From positions 1 to 34,661 of the forward strand of contig PNLE01000021.1 of the NCBI GenBank assembly GCA_013822855.1: 34,661 nucleotides of DNA, given 5' to 3'. This document shows positions 8,290-16,274 of the stretch, one piece after another. The notes beneath the pieces were generated by a model. That model was not told the DNA's origin and searched no databases. It saw nothing but the letters and a program-made list of their open reading frames with translations. The stretch is from Planctomyces sp. Lineage in GTDB: Bacteria; Planctomycetota; Planctomycetia; Planctomycetales; Planctomycetaceae. The position numbers and the translations under genes were made by a program. How positions within the stretch are numbered: position 1 is the stretch's first letter; each line of letters opens with the position of its first letter.

Positions 8290-9792
8290 TTAAGCACGAG
8301 CAGCAGAAGCTGGCCGACCGAGGAGATGCCTGAGAGCCACTTCCAGTTCCGGGGTGCGGAACTGGTAGCCCGATTCGAGCAATCGGACGGGCTGGACAAG
8401 GCTGCTCGCGAACAAAAGATCGTTCGCCATCTCTCCCAAGGCCAATCGTGCGGCAAAGGCCGGAACCGGGATGAACGCGGGCCGGTGAAGGACTTTGGCG
8501 AGCGTGCGTGTGAACTCCGCGTTGGTGGAAGGGTGCGGTGAGGTGGCGTTGACAGGGCCATGCAGAGTGCGGGTGGCGATCGCATGCAGGATCGACCCGC
8601 ACAGATCGTCAATGGAGATCCAGCTCCACACCTGCCGACCATCTCCCACCACGCCGCCGGCCCCCATCGAAAAGGGGAGTAGCAGTTTCTGCAAAGCCCC
8701 TCCCTGTGGAGAGAGCACCACACCGATTCGAAGGTTGACCACCCGAATCCCCGCTTTGCGTGCCGGTTCGCAGGCCGCTTCCCATTCCTGACAGACCTCG
8801 GGGAGAAAGCCTGCACCGGGTGATGAGTCTTCGGTCAACGGCTCTGTTCCCCGGTCACCGTAAAAACCAATGGCCGAGGCGCAGACCAGAACTTCGGGGG
8901 GGTGGGGCATCGCGGCCAGGAGCTCGCACAGTTTGCGGGTGCCGACGACGCGGCTGTCGCGAATCCTCTGCTTGACCTCGGGAGTCCAGCGTGCTCCGGC
9001 GATGTTCTCGCCCGCGAGATGAACGACAGCGGTGACCCCTTGCAGTTCGCCCTCCGAAATCTCCCCGGTCTCGGAATTCCAGAGCACGTCCGGCAGCCCG
9101 GTGGGGAAGGCCGATGTCGATGGTTTCCGCAGCAACCGTGCCACACGGTGCCCCTGTGTCGTGAACAGGGGAATGAGTTGGGATGCGACCAACCCAGTGG
9201 CTCCCGAAACCAGAATATTCTGTGGCTGGAATCCCGAGTCGTGGAGTGTCCGCCATTGGTCGAGATCCGCAGATGTGACGCCATGCCGATAGTCAAACAT
9301 GGTCCGCAACTTATTCTCGATGAATCCCCGCCCCAACCAACGTCCCAAGGCTCCGCCGGGGGGCAGATAGTGAATGTCGTCTTGAAGTTCACACCCATGC
9401 GGGGAGGTCGGCAGAAAACGGTGTGTATGTTCGAACTTCGCGAACGGGCCTTTGATCTGCACATCGCGGAATTCATGACCCCAAACGCAGCGATCGTGAT
9501 GGGCCACCCATGTTTGCCGGATGGGACCGGTGGGGACGGAAAGCGTCACCATTCCGCCGTCGGCAATACCGCCTGTCCGGGAAATCACCCGCACGTCTTC
9601 CCAGGGGGGACTCAATCGCTCGAGCGCCCCTGGGGCCGCATGCCATTCGAAGGCTCTGACGGCAGATACCGGCAAAGGAGATTGCTGAAGAAATCTCAAA
9701 CCGGGGGGAATCGCCAAAACTTGGGGGGCATCACTCAAAGTCACCACTTCGTCGACGGACACGGCATGACTGGCCACGATGAAGACTCCCAT
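8290..9792 (-). CDS. SRPBCC domain - TIGR01777 epimerase fusion protein
   Basis: 500 residues in two parts. Residues about 25-175 match the SRPBCC/polyketide-cyclase-like domain (W-H-A-A-P-G-A-L-E-R-L-S-P-P-W, then G-P-F-A-K-F-E-H-T-H-R-F). Residues about 190-495 are an NAD(P)-dependent epimerase/dehydratase of the TIGR01777 (YfcH-like) family: Rossmann loop S-G-A-T-G-L-V-A at 196-203, V-V-H-L-A-G-E-N-I-A-G-A-R-W, S-A-I-G-F-Y-G-D-R-G, and a DUF1731-like C-terminus. The third glycine of the usual nucleotide loop is Ala here. Such fusions occur in several phyla; the substrate is unknown. I chose the ATG at 9792; an in-frame TTG at 9810 is the alternative and neither has a good ribosome binding site. 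Confidence 0.9.
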   Translation of the reverse strand: MGVFIVASHAVSVDEVVTLSDAPQVLAIPPGLRFLQQSPLPVSAVRAFEWHAAPGALERLSPPWEDVRVISRTGGIADGGMVTLSVPTGPIRQTWVAHHDRCVWGHEFRDVQIKGPFAKFEHTHRFLPTSPHGCELQDDIHYLPPGGALGRWLGRGFIENKLRTMFDYRHGVTSADLDQWRTLHDSGFQPQNILVSGATGLVASQLIPLFTTQGHRVARLLRKPSTSAFPTGLPDVLWNSETGEISEGELQGVTAVVHLAGENIAGARWTPEVKQRIRDSRVVGTRKLCELLAAMPHPPEVLVCASAIGFYGDRGTEPLTEDSSPGAGFLPEVCQEWEAACEPARKAGIRVVNLRIGVVLSPQGGALQKLLLPFSMGAGGVVGDGRQVWSWISIDDLCGSILHAIATRTLHGPVNATSPHPSTNAEFTRTLAKVLHRPAFIPVPAFAARLALGEMANDLLFASSLVQPVRLLESGYQFRTPELEVALRHLLGRPASAARA

Positions 9793-9971
9793 CGGCGAAC
9801 TGTTGCCCAACTGGTTGCACAGTCCATTTTGGACAACCGCCGCCGAATAAGGAGGTCGAATTCACTTTAGGACGCTTAGTTTTTCGGTAATCCCGGAATG
9901 CTCCACCGGTAGCCGACGCATCGATGGATCCACCAGTCACGTTAACCTCGTCATGGGATCGGCAAGCTGCG

Positions 9972-10988
9972 TCAGGCATCGCAGAGTTCGACGAGCACCG
10001 GTGTTTGCTCGGCGGTCACTTTGAGCTTGCCGAGCGCCTTGAGGACGATTTGCCGCACCCGCTCTTTGCTTAGGCCGATCTTCTCGGAGATGTCCGACAG
10101 ACTTTGCCCTCGCGGCTGTCCATCCAGACCGTACCGTGCGGCAATCACCATACGCTCGCGTTCCGTCAGTGTCTCCAACAGGTTGGCGAGTTCCCGCTGG
10201 CAGGCATCGTGGGCCTCCGTCTGTGATGTCTGCGACGGACTGCGGAAATCTTCAAATTGCTCCAACCCTCCCTCCATGTGACCGGCGGTGAACTCGCTTG
10301 AATTTTGAGCCTTCTTCAAGCTGCGGTGCAGTTGATTGCGGACGGCCCACGTGGCGTAGGTGCTGAAGCGATTGCCGAGGCTGACATCGAAAAGTTCGAC
10401 CGCGCGGATCAGTGGCATTACCCCTTCCGAAACCAACTCGGCCAAATGGTCGATCGAGTTGCTCAACTTGCGGGACAGGGCCACCACAAGCCGGAGGTTT
10501 GCCTGCACGATCTGATTGCGAGCGACCAGTCCCTGGGCCAGCCAACTGTCGTACTTGCTCCACAGCGCCTCGTCGTGCGGAGATCTCATCAGTCGACGCC
10601 GGTTGGCTTCCGCCTGGCTGCGACAGAAGTTCATCCACATGAAGAGATAATTTTCTTCGGTGGGGAGCAGCAAACGGGATCTCGCAAAAGTGGGGAGGAG
10701 GGCGCCGGTCGAAACGCCTGCGGACTGGGGGAGCCATTCCAGCGAGGCGATGGAATCGGGTCGCAGCTTTTCCAATTGCTTGGCGGCTGTCCGTCGGCTG
10801 AAGAGCGGGTGATCCACGTAGAGAATCTCGCCCGGCACTTCCCGTGCAGGACGAGGCGCTGAGGGTGTCACCGAAGCGGATGAGGCTTTGCGGATTTTGG
10901 AACCAGCCGCCGGTTTTCTGCTCGATGTCTCCCAAGACTTGGAACGGCGACTTCCCGAACCCTTGGCTTTTGGCAGCGTGGCAAGCAT
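9972..10988 (-). CDS. Sigma-70 family RNA polymerase sigma factor
   Basis: 338 residues. Residues 1-60 are basic and low in complexity. Region 2 spans about 160-225 (N-L-R-L-V-V-A-L-S-R-K, then E-G-V-M-P-L-I-R-A-V-E-L-F-D and R-F-S-T-Y-A-T-W-A-V-R-N-Q-L). Region 4 spans about 268-325 (L-T-E-R-E-R-M-V-I-A-A-R-Y-G-L and the recognition helix S-K-E-R-V-R-Q-I-V-L-K-A-L). The link between them is only about 45 residues, so region 3 is short or absent. This is therefore an alternative sigma factor, not the housekeeping RpoD. The ATG at 10988 has AAAGGG about 6 bases upstream; an in-frame GTG at 11051 lacks one. It lies 229 bases downstream of rodA on the same strand and may have its own promoter. 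Confidence 0.9.
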   Translation of the reverse strand: MLATLPKAKGSGSRRSKSWETSSRKPAAGSKIRKASSASVTPSAPRPAREVPGEILYVDHPLFSRRTAAKQLEKLRPDSIASLEWLPQSAGVSTGALLPTFARSRLLLPTEENYLFMWMNFCRSQAEANRRRLMRSPHDEALWSKYDSWLAQGLVARNQIVQANLRLVVALSRKLSNSIDHLAELVSEGVMPLIRAVELFDVSLGNRFSTYATWAVRNQLHRSLKKAQNSSEFTAGHMEGGLEQFEDFRSPSQTSQTEAHDACQRELANLLETLTERERMVIAARYGLDGQPRGQSLSDISEKIGLSKERVRQIVLKALGKLKVTAEQTPVLVELCDA

Positions 10989-11217
10989 GTGCGCCCTTTC
11001 TCGGCAGAGTCCCAATCTTGACTGATTCTTCTTCTTAGAAAACCGCAGCACTCCTCATAGCTTAACCATTCGACGGAGAAAAAATCGTCCAAATCGTTCA
11101 CCGGAGCTGATTCGGTGGTCTCCCACGGTGGGATCGACTGGCGAAGGGATCGTCCTGGGGGAAGTTGGGGGCGGTACTATTGCCGCAACTGTCGAATGAA
11201 TTGGGGCTTGCGAACGA

Positions 11218-12399
11218 TCAACGTCTGGCGAACCAAAAGGGCTCTGCGTGAAGCTGAGCCTGACTTCGCAGGCGGATGTTCATCAAGAGGCCCAACTCGA
11301 TGGCGGTCGCCAATAGGCTGGAGCCGCCATAGCTCATCAGTGGCAACGTGATGCCCGTGATCGGCATCAGGCCCACGGCCATCCCCGTGTTGATGATCAC
11401 CTGGGAGGTCAGCAAGACGGTGATCCCCGTGGCGACCAGGCGGCCGTACGGCTCCTTGCAGTGGGATGCGATCCGCATCCCTTCGATCAGCAGCAGGACG
11501 TACAGGCCAATAGTCAGCAGCGATCCCCACAGGCCGAAGCGTTCCGACACCAGGCAGAACACGAAGTCGGTCTGGCCGGCGGGAAGATGGTAGGCCATCG
11601 GTTCGTCGATGAGCTGCCCGTCGATCTCGCTCCCCCAGACTCCGCCCAGGGCGATGACCTGCTTGGCCTGATGTTGGTGATAACCGTCGCCGCGAGGCGC
11701 CGGACCGCCATCGACCTGGGTGAAGAGCGAGGTCACCCGCGACCGCTGCTCGGCGTTCATCCCCTGCCAGAAGACGGGGAGCATGGCAACCGCCAGGAAC
11801 ACGATCATCGCCAGATGAGTGGCCCTCGCTCCGGCGGCGAAGAGCATCGCGAACAACACCGGAACGAAGAGCATAGCCGAGCCGAGATCTGGCTCCAGAA
11901 GGATCAGTGCCACGGGGAAGAGCATCACCAGGAATGGCACCAGGAGCCCGCGCAAAGTCCGGTGGTTCTCGCGAAACATGAGGTAATGGGCCAGCGCCAT
12001 GATGAACGTGAGCTTGGCCAGTTCGGACGGCTGGAAATCGAAGAACCCCAGAGGAATCCAGCTGCGGGCCCCGTTGCGTGGCGGTGTCGCCAGGACGATC
12101 ACCAGGAGGGGCAGGCACGCCACGAACAGCCAGTCGCTCAGCCCCTTGAGCCGTTCGTAGGAGAACGTCGTCGCACCCAGGAAAGCCAGCACTGCGGGGA
12201 TCAGCCAGACGACCTGACGTTCGTAGCGCGGGGTGACCGATTGCAGCTCATCGGCCCGGGCAATACCGGAAAGACCGAAATAAAGCAGACCGGCGGAACA
12301 GAGCAGGATCACCCACGAGACACGCCGAAGCAGCCCCCAGCCGTTCGGCAAGGGAAGGCCGGCGGCCAGCGAGGTTCGGTGATCGAGGGAACTAGCCAT
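11218..12399 (-). CDS. rodA: RodA/FtsW/SpoVE family peptidoglycan glycosyltransferase
   Basis: 393 residues with about ten membrane helices, the SEDS-family layout. Visible motifs are the R-S-W-I-P-L-G-F-F-D-F-Q-P-S-E-L-A-K block (about 112-129), E-P-D-L-G-S-A (about 169-175), the T-D-F-V-F-C-L-V-S-E-R-F-G segment (about 276-288) and the C-terminal G-I-T-L-P-L-M-S-Y-G-G-S-S block. The family polymerises lipid II into glycan strands. The invariant Asp of the large extracellular loop could be in the V-D-G-G or S-E-I-D-G segments; I cannot decide by eye. It is the last gene of an apparent lepB-lptB-rodA unit, 79 bases after lptB. The choice of rodA over ftsW is tentative. Planctomycetes mostly lack FtsZ, which favours a RodA-like role. 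Confidence 0.88.
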   Translation of the reverse strand: MASSLDHRTSLAAGLPLPNGWGLLRRVSWVILLCSAGLLYFGLSGIARADELQSVTPRYERQVVWLIPAVLAFLGATTFSYERLKGLSDWLFVACLPLLVIVLATPPRNGARSWIPLGFFDFQPSELAKLTFIMALAHYLMFRENHRTLRGLLVPFLVMLFPVALILLEPDLGSAMLFVPVLFAMLFAAGARATHLAMIVFLAVAMLPVFWQGMNAEQRSRVTSLFTQVDGGPAPRGDGYHQHQAKQVIALGGVWGSEIDGQLIDEPMAYHLPAGQTDFVFCLVSERFGLWGSLLTIGLYVLLLIEGMRIASHCKEPYGRLVATGITVLLTSQVIINTGMAVGLMPITGITLPLMSYGGSSLLATAIELGLLMNIRLRSQAQLHAEPFWFARR

Positions 12400-12478
12400 G
12401 CCGGCGGTTTCCAGACGGAATCTTCATCTTCCAGATAGGGGTCGGTTATCGAGAGGAACCCAGGCCTATCACAGGGCT

Positions 12479-13267
12479 CTAGGCCGCGTTCCGCTCTTCG
12501 AATTGCCCGGCCTGGAACACTCCCTTGCTGGCGATGATGGACTGCGCGTCGAACCGGCTGCCGAAATAATACTTCTGGGCGTCGGGATCGCTCAGCACCT
12601 GTTCCGCGTCGCCGCTGCACAGGATCCGTCCGCCGAAGACGATGTAGCTGCGATCGGTGATGGTGAGCGTCTCGCGCTCGCGGTGGTCGGTGAGGAGGAT
12701 CGAGATCCCCGAATTCCGCAGTTCGGCGATGATGTCCTGGATGCTGTTGATCGTGACGGGATCGATCCCCGTGAACGGCTCGTCCAGCAGGATCAGGTTG
12801 GGTCGGCTGGCCAGACAGCGGGCGATCTCGAGCCGTCGCCTTTCCCCGCCGGAGAGCGTGGAGGCGGTCTGATGCCGCTTCTCCGTGATGCCGAATTCAC
12901 TGAGGAGTTCGTCGCAGCGGTGCTTGCGCTCCTTCGTGGAAAGAGGCATGTATTCCAACACGGCGATGAGGTTCTGCTCGACACTCAGCTTGGTGAAGAT
13001 GCTGGTGTCCTGCGGCAGATAACCCATGCCAGCCTGGGCCCTGCGATAAAGGGGCCAGTTGGTGACATCCGTGCCGTTGAACATCACCTTGCCGCGGGTG
13101 GGCGTGACCAGGCCACACGTCATACGGAAACTAGTCGACTTGCCGGCACCATTCGGCCCGAGGAGCCCCACGACTTCGCCGGGATCGACGTGGAAGCTGA
13201 CATCGGCCACCGCCAACTTACGCGGGTACTGCTTGACCAGCCCGGTGCATTCCAGAAGTCTTGACAT
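12479..13267 (-). CDS. lptB: LPS export ABC transporter ATP-binding protein LptB
   Basis: 262 residues. This is a complete ABC ATPase: Walker A G-P-N-G-A-G-K-S-T (37-45), Q-loop Gln86 in Y-L-P-Q-D, signature L-S-G-G-E (138-142), Walker B L-I-L-L-D-E-P-F (158-165) and H-loop His194 in L-L-T-D-H. The Q-D-T-S-I-F-T-K-L-S-V-E-Q-N-L segment and the L-T-D-H-R-E-R-E-T-L sequence are characteristic of LptB, which powers LPS transport with LptF/LptG. Those partner genes are not in the window. The C-terminus is about 20 residues longer than in enteric LptB. A strong AGGAGG lies 6 bases before the ATG. The gene starts 45 bases after lepB, so it is very probably co-transcribed with it. Confidence 0.93.
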   Translation of the reverse strand: MSRLLECTGLVKQYPRKLAVADVSFHVDPGEVVGLLGPNGAGKSTSFRMTCGLVTPTRGKVMFNGTDVTNWPLYRRAQAGMGYLPQDTSIFTKLSVEQNLIAVLEYMPLSTKERKHRCDELLSEFGITEKRHQTASTLSGGERRRLEIARCLASRPNLILLDEPFTGIDPVTINSIQDIIAELRNSGISILLTDHRERETLTITDRSYIVFGGRILCSGDAEQVLSDPDAQKYYFGSRFDAQSIIASKGVFQAGQFEERNAA

Positions 13268-13312
13268 CCGATCCTCCTTGATCTGATGGAACCGCCTCGA
13301 AGCGAGATGCGG

Positions 13313-15196
13313 CTAACGAATGCGGGTCCAGCGCCACCACTGGGGGTAGAACGGGATGGAAAAACGGGGATAGTTCTCGACCTTAGGATTATCGCCGCTT
13401 TTGACTTGATGGTAGAAGAACGGCAGCGGGGCATACCCTTTGCCGTCGTTCATGAACGGCACGCCGTGCGGCCAGAAAATGCTGAATGCCTTGCCAACGA
13501 GCGCCGATCTCGGGACGGCATGCCGTCGATCGGCCCCCCGGGTGTTCGACCACTGCCGGGCGTCCTGGCTGCGGGGTGAGTTGTCACCCATCATGAAGTA
13601 TTCATCGTCACCCAGGGGCGGGAACTCGGCCGCGAAGGCATGGGCCTCGTATTCGGCACCCCAGGCGATCGGATCGCTCAAGAGGGCGGCCAGTTTGCCG
13701 AGGTTGTAACGCGAGTATTCGTCGGTGGAAGTGACGGGATCCGGATAGGCGAGGCCGTCGCTCGAATCGCGATCCGCCCGATAGTAGATGTCGCGAAAGA
13801 TCCGCAGTTCCTGAACATCAACTTCCCGGCCCTTGGCATAGATGCCGACGGGGGAAAGATCCCGTGGCTGAGGGCCGTAGAGGGCGGGTGGCGCGTAGGT
13901 CGTTTCGCTATCGAATTCAACCAACCGTCCATTCACCCAGACACACAACCGCTGATCGACATTGGCGAACTGCAAGGTGAAAGAACCGGCGGTATTCACA
14001 GCCGATTTGCTGCGAGCGATATTCCGGAATTCTTCATCACCCGCCAGTTCATCGGACATCCGCAGCGAGAGGAAACCGTCCGGCTGAATCACACATTGAT
14101 AGACCCTCACTCCCCGGGTGAGTTCGATCACGACCTGTCCGTCGGCGGCTCCATCCTTGACCGGCCCCAACCGGAATCGACCCTCGACCGAAATGTCGCC
14201 CACCCAGAATGGATCGGGGAGATCCCGCTGACCGCCATTGGGGGCATAATGGTTGTAGGCGCAGAAATCGGCGATGAGTTCCGCCTTCGGGGGGAAGATC
14301 ATCGGATTGCCGGCGACCGCCTGGAACCAGGCCTCGGCGGAGGGGACGTAATGGCGGTATCGCAGCCACTTCCCCTCACCAGCAGCGGCTCCGCTCAGCT
14401 TGAAGCTGCGGGCCGACCTGTCCGCCGACCAACCGGCGGGATCTTCCTTCCAATCGGCGGGTGAAATGTCGCCCGCCGGTGGATCGACGCTCTGCCAACG
14501 TTCCGGCCACCCGGCATCGAGCAGGACGCGGGGGGCTTCGGTGTCGTCGTAGACCGGTTGTTGGATCGCCCGCTGCTTGTCGGGATCGTCCTTTCGGGCG
14601 ATCTTGTATTCACCTTCAGAGCCGGGCCGGACGTAGACATCGCCCCGCCAGACCCGCAGCATTTCCCCCGGCAAACCGACCAGCCGCTTGATGTAGTTCG
14701 TCTCGGGTTCCTCGGGGAACTTGAAGACGACCACATCCCAACGACTGGGGTTACCGAGTTCGTAGGTCCATTTGTTGACGAGGATGCGGTCGCCATTGAA
14801 GACCGGGCGATCCTTGATGTCGTTCTCGAACCGGCAGTTGGGGCAGGTCGCGGTCTCGATGCGCATTTCCAGTCGACCGCTGGCGCGATCCAGTTCGTCG
14901 CTGGCACCGATCGCAAACCGATGCTTGCACTGCGAACAGGTGACCTCCTTGCAACGCCCGTAGAGCGTGGGGGCCATGGAGCCAGTGGGGATCACAAAGG
15001 CTTCGGCCAGAAACGTTCGGAGGATGAACGCGAGAATGAACGCGAAGGCGATCGATTCAATCACTTCGCGGGTATCGTTCCCCGAACGTGCTGCCTTGCC
15101 GGAAGACGTCTTTGCTGATGATGTCGGATCGGCCGAGGAGGCGGCACCTTGAGCGGCGGGTTTGCCGAACCACGATCCCCATGCCATGACAGCCAT
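13313..15196 (-). CDS. lepB: Signal peptidase I, enlarged planctomycete type with zinc-ribbon and inserted domain
   Basis: 627 residues, about twice the size of E. coli LepB. An N-terminal membrane helix (about 44-66) leads into the catalytic Ser73 (P-T-G-S-M-A-P-T-L). Lys170 in N-Y-I-K-R-L-V-G-L-P-G-E is the general base, and box E M-G-D-N-S-P-R-S-Q-D is near residue 535. There are two additions. First, cysteines 87/90 and 118/121 form a C-x2-C, C-x2-C zinc-ribbon-like insert just after the serine box. Second, some 340 residues (about 190-530) separate the lysine box from box E; part of this (about 375-465, with W-V-N-G-R-L-V-E-F) looks like a LamG/concanavalin-type beta sandwich. The start at 15196 has GAGG 5 bases upstream. 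It removes signal peptides from exported proteins and heads the lepB-lptB-rodA unit. Confidence 0.92.
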   Translation of the reverse strand: MAVMAWGSWFGKPAAQGAASSADPTSSAKTSSGKAARSGNDTREVIESIAFAFILAFILRTFLAEAFVIPTGSMAPTLYGRCKEVTCSQCKHRFAIGASDELDRASGRLEMRIETATCPNCRFENDIKDRPVFNGDRILVNKWTYELGNPSRWDVVVFKFPEEPETNYIKRLVGLPGEMLRVWRGDVYVRPGSEGEYKIARKDDPDKQRAIQQPVYDDTEAPRVLLDAGWPERWQSVDPPAGDISPADWKEDPAGWSADRSARSFKLSGAAAGEGKWLRYRHYVPSAEAWFQAVAGNPMIFPPKAELIADFCAYNHYAPNGGQRDLPDPFWVGDISVEGRFRLGPVKDGAADGQVVIELTRGVRVYQCVIQPDGFLSLRMSDELAGDEEFRNIARSKSAVNTAGSFTLQFANVDQRLCVWVNGRLVEFDSETTYAPPALYGPQPRDLSPVGIYAKGREVDVQELRIFRDIYYRADRDSSDGLAYPDPVTSTDEYSRYNLGKLAALLSDPIAWGAEYEAHAFAAEFPPLGDDEYFMMGDNSPRSQDARQWSNTRGADRRHAVPRSALVGKAFSIFWPHGVPFMNDGKGYAPLPFFYHQVKSGDNPKVENYPRFSIPFYPQWWRWTRIR

Positions 15197-15621
15197 TCAC
15201 GCCTCGAATCTCGGGAGAAACTTCACTCGCAGGAAAACGCTCAAGGGCGTTGATCGACCATCGCCCTCGGCGACAATTCTTCTACGCCCCATCCAACCGC
15301 TGCGTGGGGAGTCTACCCGAAAACCATCGCCCGGGAGAAGCCAGAGTTCCCCGCCGGAAGCGATTGTGGCCCGCAAAACCAGGTTTGCCCTAAAGACTGC
15401 AAACCACGCTCCGGCAGCGGTTTGCGATGCGCGGTCTGCTTCGCTACCAACGAGTATCAAGCAACCGGGAGGCAAGCCATCGGGGAAGATTTCTGTTGGC
15501 GATGAAGATTGCCGCAGCCGACGCTACAGTCTCAAATTCGCAAATCGTCCAAGAATGATCCATCAGCCATGATCAAGTTGAGCCCCCGTTCCCGTTCACC
15601 CGCTACCTGAAAGGACGCCGC
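15197..15621. other. Divergent intergenic region between lepB and the phosphatase gene
   Basis: 425 bases that must carry the promoters of lepB (-) and the histidine phosphatase (+). The only open frame is 15197-15475 (-), 92 codons, beginning with TTG and ending exactly one base before the lepB ATG. It has several codons rare in this window (AGG, AGA, ATA) and no recognisable motif. I see no strong palindrome or terminator. Confidence 0.4.
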
Positions 15622-16260
15622 ATGCGGAAGGATCCGCCAGCTGAAGTTTGCCGGATGTTTCTGTGCCGTCACGGTGCCACGGCGGCCAACGAGATGCGGC
15701 CTTACATTCTCCAAGGATGCGAAATGAATGGGCCACTCACACCCATCGGTGAGGCCCAGGCGAGTTCGTTGGCGGGGGCACTCCAGAACTTTCCCCTCCG
15801 TGCGGTTTATGCCAGCCCCCTGTTGCGGGCGAGGCAAACGGCACAAATCGTGGCGGAGCGGCATCGACTCGCCGTGGCGACCGACGAACAATTGCGCGAG
15901 TGCAGCGTGGGACGCTGGGAAGGAATGGACTGGGAGACGATCCGCACGAAGGACGCGGCGGCCCACGACGCCTTCTTCGCCGATCCGGCCACCAATCCGC
16001 ATCCCGGGGGCGAATCGTACACCGATGTCCTCAACCGCGCGATGCCCGTCCTCTCCAGTCTGGCGGAGAAGCATCGAGGCGAGGCCATCGTCGTCGTCGC
16101 GCACAACATGCTCAATCGCGTCGTGGTCACACCGCTGTTGGGATTGCCCCTCAAGACCGCTCGTCAGGTCAAGCAGGCCAACTGCTGCATCAATGTGATC
16201 GAATGGACGGCTGGCAAGCCCGAACTCGTGACGCTCAACAGCATCCTGCACCTCGACTGA
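15622..16260 (+). CDS. Histidine phosphatase family protein (phosphoglycerate mutase-like)
   Basis: 212 residues. The catalytic R-H-G motif is at 16-18 (His17 takes the phosphate), with the second histidine at 161 in V-V-V-A-H-N. Arg in S-P-L-L-R-A-R-Q-T-A (65-74) and Glu93 in L-R-E-C complete the phosphate pocket and acid/base set. The P-H-P-G-G-E-S segment (127-132) is typical of the branch that includes cobalamin-pathway CobC and broad phosphatases. No cobalamin genes are nearby, so the substrate is open. No signal peptide is seen, so it is cytoplasmic. AAAGGA lies about 7 bases before the ATG. It converges on the GT39 gene with only 14 bases between stop codons. Confidence 0.92.
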   Translation: MRKDPPAEVCRMFLCRHGATAANEMRPYILQGCEMNGPLTPIGEAQASSLAGALQNFPLRAVYASPLLRARQTAQIVAERHRLAVATDEQLRECSVGRWEGMDWETIRTKDAAAHDAFFADPATNPHPGGESYTDVLNRAMPVLSSLAEKHRGEAIVVVAHNMLNRVVVTPLLGLPLKTARQVKQANCCINVIEWTAGKPELVTLNSILHLD

Positions 16261-16274
16261 AGAGCCACAAGGGC

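Noticed and set aside
15197-15475. 92-codon minus-strand frame ending one base before the lepB start
   Set aside because: The position is suggestive of coupling, but it starts with TTG, has rare codons, no motif and no ribosome binding site. Conservation in relatives would revive it.
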